A DNA stretch of 64,000 nucleotides, from the NCBI GenBank assembly GCA_001704065.1, contig LHBX01000008.1, positions 1 through 64,000 of the forward strand, in the 5' to 3' direction. The notes under the pieces are model-generated. The model saw only the letters and a program-made list of their open reading frames with translations, searched no databases and had not been told where the DNA came from. The first letter of the stretch is position 1. Each line of letters starts with the position of its first letter. The translations under genes were made by a program, and so were the position numbers. Shown here one piece after another: positions 16,781-25,623 of the stretch. The stretch is from Pelagibacteraceae bacterium GOM-A1 (lineage in GTDB: Bacteria; Pseudomonadota; Alphaproteobacteria; Pelagibacterales; Pelagibacteraceae).

Positions 16781-17254
16781 TTAATCAAATAAACTTATTC
16801 TCTTTGCGAAAAAAATTCTGATTACCCAGTATATAAATAATCCTAAAGGACCAATAAAATATGTGACTATTAAAGGAAAAAAGACTAGAATTTTTGACAT
16901 ATAAAACCTCTGGCTATCTCTAACAATCCAAGATCCACAAAACAAATTTATAGCCAAGAAGTGCGTCCAAAATAAAATTAAAAACTCATTATTCTCAAAA
17001 AGCTCAGCAAGATCATAAAAACTTAAATATAAAATAAAGTTTTTATCAAAATCATATCCGGCAAAAAAGAATATATATAATAGATAAACATAAACACTTG
17101 CCAAAATAAATGTTGGAATTATTGATGTAACAAATAAACCACAAACTTTAGTTTGTGGAAAAATAATAAGCATTAACCAAAAAGGTATTACACCTATATT
17201 CAACCACATATAGATCATTTCTACTGTAAAAAATGCAGATATTTGTTCAATCAT
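16781..17254 (-). CDS. ABA4-like (DUF4281) membrane protein
   Basis: Membrane protein of 157 residues with four hydrophobic segments. The second half contains FWTHFLAINLFCGSWIVRDSQRF and FIGPLGLFIYWVIR, a pattern resembling the ABA4-like family (PF14108), members of which in plants affect neoxanthin formation. The bacterial role is not known to me. It converges on the rhodanese gene (three bases apart) and diverges from recX with only 27 bases between the preferred starts. Confidence 0.65.
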   Translation of the reverse strand: MIEQISAFFTVEMIYMWLNIGVIPFWLMLIIFPQTKVCGLFVTSIIPTFILASVYVYLLYIFFFAGYDFDKNFILYLSFYDLAELFENNEFLILFWTHFLAINLFCGSWIVRDSQRFYMSKILVFFPLIVTYFIGPLGLFIYWVIRIFFAKRISLFD

Positions 17255-17281
17255 CAGGGTTATATTATATTAAATGCAATA

Positions 17282-17845
17282 ATGATTCCTATAAAAAATA
17301 AAAAAAAAAACTTAGAAGCGACAATTGATGAAATGCGCAACTTTGCACTTAATTATGTAGAAAAATTTGCACCATCAAAACAACAGCTAAAAACATATCT
17401 TTTGAAGAAATATTTAAGATCTAAAGTTGATAACGTTAAAAGAAGCAATATTTCAGATCTAATCGAGATTGTAGCTGAAGATTTAGAAAAGTCTAAATTT
17501 ATAAATGATAAATTTTATTCAGAAACAAAAGCGAAAAGTCTAATCCAAAGAGGTTCATCAATAAATAAGATTAGAAATTATTTAATAAGCAAAGGAGTTG
17601 GAGAAAAATACATAAAAAATACAATTGAACAAATTAATGAAAATAATGAAGATCAAGATTTTTTTTCAGCCATAAAAGTTTGTAAAAAAAAAAGAATTGG
17701 TCCTTCAAGAACTGAAGATAATAGACCTTTATTCTATAAAAAAGATATTGGTATATTAGCAAGATCTGGATTTGATTTTGAGGTTTCCAGAAGAGTAATG
17801 GAACTAGATAAAGAGGAATATTTGAAAATTATAAATCTTCTTTAG
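17282..17845 (+). CDS. recX: Regulatory protein RecX
   Basis: Modulator that binds RecA filaments. The 187 residues contain repeated three-helix modules: RNFALNYVEKFAPSKQQLKTYL, a middle repeat with FINDKFYSETKAKSLIQRGSS, and a C-terminal repeat ending GFDFEVSRRVMELDKEEY. I prefer the ATG at 17282 because the longer form from 17243 would overlap the divergent ABA4-like gene. Its last 17 bases overlap the next, opposite-strand small gene. Confidence 0.82.
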   Translation: MIPIKNKKKNLEATIDEMRNFALNYVEKFAPSKQQLKTYLLKKYLRSKVDNVKRSNISDLIEIVAEDLEKSKFINDKFYSETKAKSLIQRGSSINKIRNYLISKGVGEKYIKNTIEQINENNEDQDFFSAIKVCKKKRIGPSRTEDNRPLFYKKDIGILARSGFDFEVSRRVMELDKEEYLKIINLL

Positions 17846-17978
17846 ACTTTTTGTTCTTTTCTTCTAAATAATACTGAATTTTGCTTTTGATATAGTTTTT
17901 TACCATCACAAATACCATTAATCCAAAAATTGATACAGAAACTATTATAATTAATATTATTCTTAATTGTTCACTCAT
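17829..17978 (-). CDS. Small single-pass membrane protein, 49 residues
   Basis: Unrecognised. It begins at ATG 17976-17978 on the minus strand, overlapping the TAA of the phosphatase gene by one base (TAATG), a coupling that supports it being real. Residues 6-27 form one transmembrane helix; the rest is a charged tail rich in lysine and glutamate (YYLEEKNKKSKEDL). It overlaps the end of recX by 17 bases. The layout resembles a CcmD-like small anchor, but no family can be assigned. Confidence 0.6.
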   Translation of the reverse strand: MSEQLRIILIIIVSVSIFGLMVFVMVKNYIKSKIQYYLEEKNKKSKEDL

Positions 17979-18748
17979 TATATATTTTTATTTCTTTTCA
18001 AAATTATACTAGGATTTTTAAAATTTTCTTTTCCGTAAAGTATTTCATTTCCCTCAAAATCTGTAACTATACCCCCTGCATTTTCAAGAATAGCATGCCC
18101 AGCTGCTATATCCCATTCACATGCTCTAGGCTCTGCAACATAGCCGTCGTATTCATTTGAAGCTATTACACAAAATTTTAAAGAACTTTTCATCCTTTTA
18201 AATTCGCTAACATTCATTGTTTGATAAATTTTATTAATTTCAGGTTTTAGTTTATTTGAATATGATACAAATTTAAGTTTATTATTTGAAATTTTTGAAC
18301 AGTCTAATTTTATATGTTGACTATTAATTATTTCAAATGAACAACCTTTCTCATAAGAATAAAATAATCTATTTTTAGCGGGTGCATATATTATACCTGC
18401 TACTGCTCGATTATTAATTATTAAACCAGCATTTAGAGTAAATTCGTCAAGATCATTAATATAATCATAAGTGCCATCAATTGGATCTATTAGCCAAAAA
18501 TTTTTTAAATCTTTCTTGGATTTATTATGACTAGTTTCTTCTGATACAATCGGTATTTGAGGAGTTAAGTTATTTATTTTTTCAGTTAAAATTCTATTAA
18601 CTTCAAGATCGCCATTGCTAACAGGTGTGTTATCTTCCTTAATTTCTTTTATTAAGCCTTTTTTTCTTAATTCTATTGAAACTTTTCCTGCATATAAAAA
18701 AGTGTCAATTAGATTTTCTATTGCTGCCTTTATTTCGATTTGTTTCAT
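17978..18748 (-). CDS. Inositol monophosphatase family phosphatase (CysQ-like)
   Basis: Metal-dependent phosphatase of 256 residues. Metal-binding motifs are in order: VSEETSHN near residue 75, WLIDPIDGTYDYIN near residue 90, and the C-terminal CEWDIAAGHAILENAGG near residue 208. FTLNAGLI after the second motif is typical of 3'(2'),5'-bisphosphate nucleotidase (CysQ), which recycles PAP from sulfate assimilation. Inositol monophosphatase activity is an alternative. It starts directly after the DUF3553 stop and overlaps the small membrane gene. Confidence 0.82.
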   Translation of the reverse strand: MKQIEIKAAIENLIDTFLYAGKVSIELRKKGLIKEIKEDNTPVSNGDLEVNRILTEKINNLTPQIPIVSEETSHNKSKKDLKNFWLIDPIDGTYDYINDLDEFTLNAGLIINNRAVAGIIYAPAKNRLFYSYEKGCSFEIINSQHIKLDCSKISNNKLKFVSYSNKLKPEINKIYQTMNVSEFKRMKSSLKFCVIASNEYDGYVAEPRACEWDIAAGHAILENAGGIVTDFEGNEILYGKENFKNPSIILKRNKNI

Positions 18749-18916
18749 TTATTCTAACTTTTCTAATTCGATATTTTTAGCATTGATAACTTTTTTTCCT
18801 ACATTTTCGAAATTCACAGTTACTTTTTCTTTAATAATTGACTGTACTTGTCCTATTCCCCAATCTTTATTATTAGGATTTATAACTTTATCACCTGGTT
18901 CAAAATCTAAAATCAT
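18749..18916 (-). CDS. DUF3553-type small protein
   Basis: Protein of 55 residues starting at the ATG at 18916 on the minus strand. [22 protein letters not shown] followed by [13 protein letters not shown] is the pattern of the small beta-rich DUF3553 family found in many alphaproteobacteria and resembling a CarD/UvrD-tail-like fold. Its stop touches the phosphatase start. Function not established. It diverges from mnmA by 41 bases. Confidence 0.72.
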   Translation of the reverse strand: MILDFEPGDKVINPNNKDWGIGQVQSIIKEKVTVNFENVGKKVINAKNIELEKLE

Positions 18917-18957
18917 TTGATTTTACTTATAATAGAAATGAGTATAAATACCACCAC

Positions 18958-20076
18958 ATGAATTTAGAGTTAAACTCAATTGGATTAAATAAGAAACCGT
19001 CTGATACAAAAGTAATTGTAGCTATGTCTGGTGGTGTAGATTCATCTACAGTTGCAGGTTTGATGAAAATGCAAGGATATAATGTTACCGGCATAACATT
19101 AAAACTATACAACGATAGTAAAGAAGTTGTTAAATCAAAAGTATGTTGCTCAGGCCAAGATGTTATAGATGCAAAAAGAGTTGCTCATAAATTAGATATT
19201 GATCATAAAATTCTTTATTACCAAGATAAATTTAAGCAAGGTGTTATTGATAATTTTGTAGAAAGTTACTTAAAAGGAGAAACTCCAATACCATGCGTAC
19301 AGTGTAATCAAACTGTCAAATTTAAAGATTTGTATGAAGTTGCTAAAGATTTAAATGCTGATGCTTTGATCACAGGTCATTATGTAAAAAATATAACAAT
19401 AAATGAAAAAAATAATATGTATAGAGCAGTAGATGAAAATAGAGATCAAAGTTATTTTCTATTTAATACTACAAGAGAGCAATTAAATTATTTACGATTT
19501 CCATTAGGTGGAATGTTAAAAAATGAAACTAGAGAAATTGCTAAAAAACTAAATTTAAATGTTGCAGATAAGCCAGATAGTCAAGATATATGTTTTGTTC
19601 CTAACGGAGACTATTCATCAGTAATAAAAAAGTTTAAGCCAGATTCATTAAAAAAAGGTAATATTAAAAATCTAAATGGTGAAGTAATAGGCGTTCATGA
19701 TGGAATTATAAATTTTACTATTGGTCAAAGAAAAGGAATTAAAGTATCTGACAAAGAGGCATTATATGTAATTAAAATTGATGCAGAAAATAATGAGATA
19801 ATTGTTGGAAGTAGAGAACATCTAGGAAAAAAGAAAATTAATTTAAAAAATATTAATCTATTATCCGATAAAAACGAATTAAATGAAAATATATTAGTCA
19901 AAGTTAGGTCTACAGGAAAGTTATTAAGCGCCAATGTAAATTTTATAAACGAGAATGATGCTGAGGTAAATTTAGATAATTCTGAAGATGGTATTTCACC
20001 TGGACAAGCATGTGTCTTTTATAAAAAAGACCAATATGGTCACAAAGTTCTTGGTGGTGGTTGGATTAAAGAATAA
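18958..20076 (+). CDS. mnmA: tRNA 2-thiouridine synthase MnmA
   Basis: Adds sulfur at position 2 of wobble uridine-34 in tRNA for Lys, Glu and Gln, using ATP and a persulfide relay. The PP-loop [15 protein letters not shown] lies near residue 22. The catalytic cysteine of the [10 protein letters not shown] segment lies near residue 110 and the second, in [12 protein letters not shown], near residue 210. Length 372 is typical. It diverges from the DUF3553 gene. Confidence 0.96.
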   Translation: MNLELNSIGLNKKPSDTKVIVAMSGGVDSSTVAGLMKMQGYNVTGITLKLYNDSKEVVKSKVCCSGQDVIDAKRVAHKLDIDHKILYYQDKFKQGVIDNFVESYLKGETPIPCVQCNQTVKFKDLYEVAKDLNADALITGHYVKNITINEKNNMYRAVDENRDQSYFLFNTTREQLNYLRFPLGGMLKNETREIAKKLNLNVADKPDSQDICFVPNGDYSSVIKKFKPDSLKKGNIKNLNGEVIGVHDGIINFTIGQRKGIKVSDKEALYVIKIDAENNEIIVGSREHLGKKKINLKNINLLSDKNELNENILVKVRSTGKLLSANVNFINENDAEVNLDNSEDGISPGQACVFYKKDQYGHKVLGGGWIKE

Positions 20077-20082
20077 TTAATT

Positions 20083-20166
20083 TTACTTTTTCTTATTCTT
20101 TTTTCTTGCTCTTCTTTTTTTAGAGCCCATTTTTCTTCGGCCTCTATGCTTTTTAGGGTATCCCAT
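20083..20166 (-). CDS. Very small, highly basic protein, 27 residues
   Basis: Unrecognised. The minus-strand frame starts at the ATG at 20166 and ends at 20083. Of 27 residues, 11 are lysine and 6 arginine, opening MGYPKKHRGRRKMGSKKRR. The composition suggests binding to RNA or ribosomes, as for small ribosomal accessory proteins. The GC content of its 5' half is higher than the surroundings (HRGRR codons), which argues against chance. It converges on mnmA with six bases between stops. The 75 bases upstream of it, before the next gene, contain its promoter if it is expressed. Confidence 0.55.
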   Translation of the reverse strand: MGYPKKHRGRRKMGSKKRRARKKNKKK

Positions 20167-20241
20167 AATCTCCTTAGTTTTACAATTTTATTGACTTATT
20201 TGAGGGATATAGCATTGTCAATATAACTAATCAATTTTTTT

Positions 20242-21420
20242 ATGGTTAATTCAGTTAAAACTTTTTTGAAACAAGTAGGAAAAGATTATCAAAATCAGTC
20301 AGTTAATCCGCCAGTAGTAAGAGCTTCAACAATAATATTTAAAACTCTTCAAGATATAAAGAAAACACAAAGTAATTATAAAAAAAATCCCTTAAGCAAA
20401 AATTTTGATTATGGTAGAAAAGGAACATCAACAACTTTTGCACTACAAGAACTATTAAGAAAAATTGAAAATGCTTATCAAGTTTATTTAACACCAACAG
20501 GATTTGGTGCAGTTTTTCTTGGAGTGATTAGTGTTGTAAGACCTGGTGATGAAATAATTATAACGGACTCAGTCTACTCTCCCACAAGATTTTTAACCGA
20601 AGACTATTTAAAAAAATTCAATATTAAAGCAGTTTTTTATGATCCAAAAAACTTAGATGACTTAAAAAAAAAAATTACAAATAAGACTAAACTTATTTTT
20701 GTTGAAAACCCAGGAAGTAACACATTTGAATTTCAAGATTTAAAAAAAATATTATCTTTTGCTAAGAATAAGAATATTTATACAGCTATAGATAACACTT
20801 GGGGAACACCTTATTTAATCAAGCCTTTAGACTTAGGTTTTGATATGTCTATAGTTTCAGCGACAAAATATTACTCTGGTCATTCAGATGTTATGGGTGG
20901 CAGTTTAGCTATTAAAAAAAGACTTTTTAAAGAGGTGGAATTAAGTCAAAAAGCAGTTGGTTTAAGATTAAGCCCTGATGATGCCTACTTAATTATGAGA
21001 GGATTAAGAACGTTGGATATTAGGTTAGACAAACATCAAGAAAATACCATCAAGGTAGCTAATTTTTTGAGCAAACAAAAAAAAGTTAAAGAGGTTTTTT
21101 ACCCAATTAAAAAAAACTTAAAACAATACAAAATGTGGAAAAAGTATTATTCAGGATCATCTGGGTTAATGGGTGTAAAAATTATTTCTAAAAATAAAAA
21201 CTCTGTAATAAAATTTTTGAATAAATTAAAATTATTTGCCCATGGTTACAGTTGGGGAGGATTTGAAAGTCTTGCTTTATATCAAGACAAATTGGCACTG
21301 GGCAACAGGAGCTACACAAAGTTGAGTAATAACGAACATATTATAAGATTACATATTGGTTTAGAAGATCCAAATGATTTGATTGATGACATTAAACAGG
21401 CTATTAAATCTGTAAGATGA
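20242..21420 (+). CDS. Cys/Met metabolism PLP enzyme (cystathionine beta-lyase-like)
   Basis: PLP-dependent enzyme of 392 residues in the cystathionine beta/gamma-lyase family. The cofactor-binding lysine is in VSATKYYSGHSDVMGG near residue 212. The N-terminal YGRKGTSTTFALQELLRKIE and the VYSPTRFLTEDYLKKF segment resemble MetC-type beta-lyases, which release homocysteine, pyruvate and ammonia from cystathionine. Broader C-S lyase activity is possible. It overlaps the MFS gene by four bases. Confidence 0.85.
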   Translation: MVNSVKTFLKQVGKDYQNQSVNPPVVRASTIIFKTLQDIKKTQSNYKKNPLSKNFDYGRKGTSTTFALQELLRKIENAYQVYLTPTGFGAVFLGVISVVRPGDEIIITDSVYSPTRFLTEDYLKKFNIKAVFYDPKNLDDLKKKITNKTKLIFVENPGSNTFEFQDLKKILSFAKNKNIYTAIDNTWGTPYLIKPLDLGFDMSIVSATKYYSGHSDVMGGSLAIKKRLFKEVELSQKAVGLRLSPDDAYLIMRGLRTLDIRLDKHQENTIKVANFLSKQKKVKEVFYPIKKNLKQYKMWKKYYSGSSGLMGVKIISKNKNSVIKFLNKLKLFAHGYSWGGFESLALYQDKLALGNRSYTKLSNNEHIIRLHIGLEDPNDLIDDIKQAIKSVR

Positions 21421-22637
21421 ATGACACCAAATTTTTTCCAACAAATAAAGCATTAGTTACTGTAATAGCTGCATCTGTTGTTGTTATTATTGCATTAGGA
21501 ATAAGACAAACTTTTGGAATGTTTTATTTTGATTTTGCAACTGATTTAGATATCACCATAACACAGTTCGGCTTTACAATGGGATTACAGCTCTTATTGT
21601 GGGGTGTTTTCAGCCCTATGTTTGGAATTATTACGGATAAGTATGGTGGTAATATTGCAATCTTTATTGGTTTTGTTTTTTATTTGTTAGCAATTTTATT
21701 GTTTTATTCAGGTTTTAATACTGGTTATTATTTTACTATAACAATTGGAATATTAGTTGGTGTTGGACTGGGTTCTACAGCTATCAGTATACCTGTTTCA
21801 GTTGTTGCAAAACATTTTCCAGTATCAAGCAGAACAATAGCAACAGGAATAGTAACCTCAGCAGGATCTTTTGGATATTTTATATCACCATTAATCACTA
21901 GATATTCACTTGTTGAACATGGGTGGGAAAATACAATGCTCTTTTTCTGTTTCTTTTTAGGTCTAGGATTAATAGTAGCATTATTTGTTTCAACACCAAA
22001 AATACCTGTCGGTACAAATCAAAATAACAATCAAACAGCTAGAGAAGCTTTAAAAGAGGCTTTTTCAAATAAAAGTTACATCTATCTTACTTTAGGTTTC
22101 TTTGTATGCGGTTGGCACATTGCTTTAGTAGCAACTCATATACCCACTTACATGATTGATAAAGGATTACCAGATTGGTGTGCAGCAATGGTTTTGGCGT
22201 TAATTGGACTTTTTAATATGGTTGGAACAATTACAAGTGGATATCTTGCAACTAGATACAGTCAAAAAATTTTATTAAGTGCAATTTATCTATTAAGAGG
22301 AGTATCAATTATTTATTTCATATTCCTACCACCAAGTGTTTTTAATTCAGTAATCTTTGGAATAACATTTGGAATGTTGTGGCTATCAACAGTTCCACCA
22401 ACAAATGGAATAATAGGCAAGGTATTTGGAACTAAGTATATCGGATTATTATATGGAATTGTTTTTGTAAGTCATCAAATTGGATCTTTTTTAGGAGCTT
22501 ATTTGAGTGGAGTTTTCTACGAACTTAACGGCAATTTTGATTATGCTTGGTACATATCTATCGCATTATCTATTTTTGCTGGTTTGATACATTTACCTAT
22601 AAAAGAGAAGCCAATTGAAAGACCGCAAATCGCATAA
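21417..22637 (+). CDS. MFS transporter (oxalate/formate antiporter-like)
   Basis: Twelve-helix carrier of 406 residues. The loop 2-3 motif appears as GIITDKYGGNIAIFIG and the second half repeats as SGYLATRYSQKIL. The general pattern is of the monocarboxylate/oxalate-formate type. Substrate is unknown; coupling to the upstream C-S lyase gene (ATGA overlap) suggests an organic acid or amino acid related to that reaction. Its 3' end overlaps pabB by 23 bases. Confidence 0.82.
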   Translation: MNDTKFFPTNKALVTVIAASVVVIIALGIRQTFGMFYFDFATDLDITITQFGFTMGLQLLLWGVFSPMFGIITDKYGGNIAIFIGFVFYLLAILLFYSGFNTGYYFTITIGILVGVGLGSTAISIPVSVVAKHFPVSSRTIATGIVTSAGSFGYFISPLITRYSLVEHGWENTMLFFCFFLGLGLIVALFVSTPKIPVGTNQNNNQTAREALKEAFSNKSYIYLTLGFFVCGWHIALVATHIPTYMIDKGLPDWCAAMVLALIGLFNMVGTITSGYLATRYSQKILLSAIYLLRGVSIIYFIFLPPSVFNSVIFGITFGMLWLSTVPPTNGIIGKVFGTKYIGLLYGIVFVSHQIGSFLGAYLSGVFYELNGNFDYAWYISIALSIFAGLIHLPIKEKPIERPQIA

Positions 22638-23829
22638 ACTTAAATTTAACCCGTATTTAGAAAAACTTTATCAGTCGGATAAGCCACTGATAATCTACAA
22701 AGTTGATAATGGTTATGACATTTATACAGATTTTTCTAAAAAAATAAATTTAACAAAAAAAAATATACATAAATTTTTAAACTCTTTTGAAAGAACGAAA
22801 TATAAAAAAGAAACTGATCAATATGTTGGTTTTTTTGGATATGAAATTTTAAATTATTTACTTGGTATTAAAATTAGCAAACAGTCTAAAAATGATTTTT
22901 ATAAAGGAGTTTTTTACAAACCAGAAACAATCATTAAAATAAGAGATAATATTTCAATATTTTCAAATAAAAAAAAGCACGAATTTAATAATTATTTTAA
23001 ACCAACTAAAATTTTATCACCTTTTAAGTTAAATATTAAATATCAAAAATACAAAAAAATATTTGATATTTTTTCAAAAAAAATAAGACAAGGAGAAACA
23101 TATCAAATAAAAATTTGTACAAAATATCGTAATAAATCTTCAATAAATCCAATTAATTTTTTCTGGAGATTAATGAAGTCAAATGCTTCTCCAGAATCTT
23201 TTATGATAAGAGATAAAAATTATTCTATTGTAAGCTGCTCACCTGAAACTTTATTATTAAAAAAAGGTAACAAAATCATTACCAAGCCTATTGCTGGCAC
23301 ATTAAGAAAAAGTAAAAAATCTAACAGATCTAGTGCCTTAAAGTTTTTTAGAAATAACATTAAAGAGACTAAAGAACATAATATGATTGTTGATATGGAA
23401 AGAAGTGATTTATCCAGAGTTTGTATTCCAGGAACAGTAAAAATTGATAAAGAAAAATATGTTGAGGAATACAGACACCTATTTCATTATGTTACAACCA
23501 TATCTGGAAGCCTATTAAAAGATATGACTATAAAAAATATTATCAAATCTATGATGCCTGGTGGATCAGTCATAGGCTGTCCAAAAGTACGAACTTTGGA
23601 ATTGTTAAATCAACAAGAAAAAGAGAATAGAAATATTTTTACAGGTAGTTTTGGCTATATAAAATTTAATAAAGATATGAGATTTAACATAATAATAAGA
23701 TCTATATTAAATTATAAAAATACATCTGAAATATCTGCAGCATCTGGTGTTGTATTAGATAGTGCAGCAAAAAAAGAATTTAATGAAAATTTTATCAAAG
23801 CAAAATCATTATTAGAATTATTTAAATGA
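22615..23829 (+). CDS. pabB: Aminodeoxychorismate synthase component I
   Basis: Chorismate-binding enzyme that, with PabA ammonia, makes 4-amino-4-deoxychorismate for folate. The catalytic half shows GETYQIKICTKY, SCSPETLLL, KPIAGTLRKS, EHNMIVDMERSDLSRVC and PGGSVIGCPKVRTLE in order. Lysine in KPIAGT marks the PabB/ADCS group rather than anthranilate synthase. The TTG at 22615 overlaps the MFS gene; no in-frame ATG exists near the start. Directly followed by pabA (four-base overlap), pabC and a HIT protein. Confidence 0.9.
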   Translation: MKDRKSHKLKFNPYLEKLYQSDKPLIIYKVDNGYDIYTDFSKKINLTKKNIHKFLNSFERTKYKKETDQYVGFFGYEILNYLLGIKISKQSKNDFYKGVFYKPETIIKIRDNISIFSNKKKHEFNNYFKPTKILSPFKLNIKYQKYKKIFDIFSKKIRQGETYQIKICTKYRNKSSINPINFFWRLMKSNASPESFMIRDKNYSIVSCSPETLLLKKGNKIITKPIAGTLRKSKKSNRSSALKFFRNNIKETKEHNMIVDMERSDLSRVCIPGTVKIDKEKYVEEYRHLFHYVTTISGSLLKDMTIKNIIKSMMPGGSVIGCPKVRTLELLNQQEKENRNIFTGSFGYIKFNKDMRFNIIIRSILNYKNTSEISAASGVVLDSAAKKEFNENFIKAKSLLELFK

Positions 23830-24392
23830 TTTATATAATAGACCACCAGGATTCATTCACATGGAATGTCGTTCATCAATTCTCTCAGTTTGATAAAGTT
23901 TATTGTTCAAATTATTTTGAAATAAATAACAGTTTATTAAATAAATCTAATACAATTGTATTATCTCCTGGACCCGGTTCACCCAAAGATTATCCAAATA
24001 CTTCAAAAATTTATAATAAATTTAAAGGAAGAAAAAAAATCATAGGAATTTGCTTAGGGTATCAGCAAATATTACATTGTGAAAATGCCAAAATTATTCA
24101 ACAAAGGAGAATATTCCATGGTTATCAATCTGAAGTAAAAGTTGTTTCGAATAAATCCATCTTTAGAAAGAATTCCAAATTTAAAGTAGGAAGATATCAT
24201 TCACTTAAGCTTCATGAGCCATTTACCAAAGAAAATTTTGATATTACCATGAGATGCGCTAAAACTAATATTGCTATGGCTTTTGAAAACAAAAGAGATG
24301 ATGTATATGGTTTTCAATTTCATCCAGAATCTTTTTTAACAACAAATGGTAAAATTCTTATTAAAAAAATCTTACAGTCGAAAAGATCTTAA
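23826..24392 (+). CDS. pabA: Aminodeoxychorismate synthase glutamine amidotransferase
   Basis: Class I glutamine amidotransferase that feeds ammonia to PabB. It starts MIYIIDHQDSFTWN. The oxyanion segment is LSPGPGSPKDYP, the catalytic cysteine is in IGICLGYQQILH near residue 79, and the His-Glu pair is in GFQFHPESFLT near residue 167. Length 188 is typical. It overlaps pabB by four bases and pabC by 47 bases, an unusually long overlap. Confidence 0.93.
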   Translation: MIYIIDHQDSFTWNVVHQFSQFDKVYCSNYFEINNSLLNKSNTIVLSPGPGSPKDYPNTSKIYNKFKGRKKIIGICLGYQQILHCENAKIIQQRRIFHGYQSEVKVVSNKSIFRKNSKFKVGRYHSLKLHEPFTKENFDITMRCAKTNIAMAFENKRDDVYGFQFHPESFLTTNGKILIKKILQSKRS

Positions 24393-25122
24393 AGAAAAAG
24401 AATTTAAAGATCTATGGAATGCCCATGGGGTATTTACAACTATGTGGATCTATGGAAAGCCTCAAAAGATTTTATTTTTTAAAGAACACATGACTAATCT
24501 TATTAGGTCTACTAAAAATTATAAAATTCATGATCGAAATTTAAAAAGAAATATATTTAAAATAATTAAATCGAATTTAAATAAACAAAAAAATTATAAT
24601 CATTTATTGAGAATTGCGGTTACCAAAAGTTTAATTTCTATTTCTTTGAGAGATAAATTAAAAATTAAAAAAAATCTCCAGTTAAAGTTAGTAAATTATA
24701 ATAGAATTAAGCCTGAGCATAAAAATCTGAAGTATAAATTTATTTTAAAAAGTTTATCTAAAATGGATAACACAAAATCTGATATTGCTCTTTGCTCAAA
24801 TGGAAAAATTCTAGAAACAGGCACTTCAAATATTATTTTCATTAAAGATAATAAATACTATTCACCTATAAGAAAATTTTATCGAGGAGTTAATCTTAGG
24901 TTTTTTGAAAAAAATTTTAGTATAAAAAAAACCAATATTAATATAAATAATTTAAATCAATATGAGGAAATACTTCTAATCGGATCTGGAAAAGGAGTTT
25001 CCACAGTTTCATCTATAAAAGAAAAAAACTGGAATAGAAAAAAATATAAATCCTATGAAACTTTTGTAAGTAAATATAAAACTCAAATACTTAAACAAAA
25101 AAAATTGAGTAATTATTTATGA
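24346..25122 (+). CDS. pabC: Aminodeoxychorismate lyase-like class IV aminotransferase
   Basis: PLP enzyme that would release pyruvate from aminodeoxychorismate to give p-aminobenzoate. ILETGTSNIIFIKDNK near residue 152 and the LIGSGKGVSTVSSI segment near the C-terminus fit the class IV fold, with the lysine of FILKSLSKMDN as the likely cofactor ligand. The protein is very lysine-rich and diverged. The start at 24346 lies inside pabA; a later start would lose the NAHGVFTTMWIYGKP strand, so an overlap is real. Position after pabB and pabA is the main support for the role. Confidence 0.82.
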   Translation: MVKFLLKKSYSRKDLKEKEFKDLWNAHGVFTTMWIYGKPQKILFFKEHMTNLIRSTKNYKIHDRNLKRNIFKIIKSNLNKQKNYNHLLRIAVTKSLISISLRDKLKIKKNLQLKLVNYNRIKPEHKNLKYKFILKSLSKMDNTKSDIALCSNGKILETGTSNIIFIKDNKYYSPIRKFYRGVNLRFFEKNFSIKKTNININNLNQYEEILLIGSGKGVSTVSSIKEKNWNRKKYKSYETFVSKYKTQILKQKKLSNYL

Positions 25123-25517
25123 GAAATCCTAATAATCCATGCATATTCTGTTTTACAAAGAAAAAGGAATATCTTTTTGAAAACGAACTAGCTTATGCAA
25201 CTACTGACACGTACCCTGTATCAAGATTTCATTCACTTATAATTCCAAAGCGGTGTGTTAAAAATTATTTTGATCTAACCTCAAAAGAAATCTTAGCGTG
25301 CAATAAATTAATAAAGAAACTAAAAAAAAAAATTGAAATGAAAGATAAATCTGTAAAAGGTTTTAATATTGGTACCAATTCGGGCAAGGTTGCTGGACAA
25401 TCTATTAATCATTGTCACATTCATCTGATTCCAAGACGAAAAAATGATGTTAAAAATCCTCAAGGTGGTGTTCGAGCTGTAATTTCTGCTAAACAGCATT
25501 ATGTGAGGAAAAAGTAA
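25119..25517 (+). CDS. HIT family hydrolase
   Basis: Nucleotide-binding protein of 132 residues with the histidine triad INHCHIHLIPRR near residue 98 and an N-terminal CIFCF zinc-type pair. HIT enzymes remove nucleotidyl groups, for example AMP from Ap4A or adenylylated proteins. It overlaps pabC by four bases, ending the folate operon. Confidence 0.93.
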   Translation: MRNPNNPCIFCFTKKKEYLFENELAYATTDTYPVSRFHSLIIPKRCVKNYFDLTSKEILACNKLIKKLKKKIEMKDKSVKGFNIGTNSGKVAGQSINHCHIHLIPRRKNDVKNPQGGVRAVISAKQHYVRKK

Positions 25518-25549
25518 CTTTTATTAACATTTTTTTATTGAGATGAGAT

Positions 25550-25576
25550 TATTAGTCAGTTGAACTAATATTTTTT
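25550..25576 (+). terminator. Probable terminator after the pab-HIT operon
   Basis: TATTAGT (25550-25556) pairs with ACTAATA (25564-25570) around a seven-base loop and is followed by six T residues. The stem is AT-rich and weak. It lies between the HIT gene and aprM and would separate folate genes from the sulfur block. Confidence 0.55.
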
Positions 25577-25623
25577 ATAGATTAAGAGCTTAGATTAGTA
25601 TTATATTTAGCGGAGATAATAAT

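Noticed and set aside
16781-17254. The ABA4-like protein as evidence for carotenoid synthesis
   Set aside because: No carotenoid gene is near and bacterial members of this family have no established role in it.
20189-20223. Inverted repeat TATTGAC/GTCAATA upstream of the C-S lyase gene, possible SAM riboswitch
   Set aside because: Only seven pairs around a 21-base loop, and I cannot align it with any SAM riboswitch consensus; may be chance or an operator.
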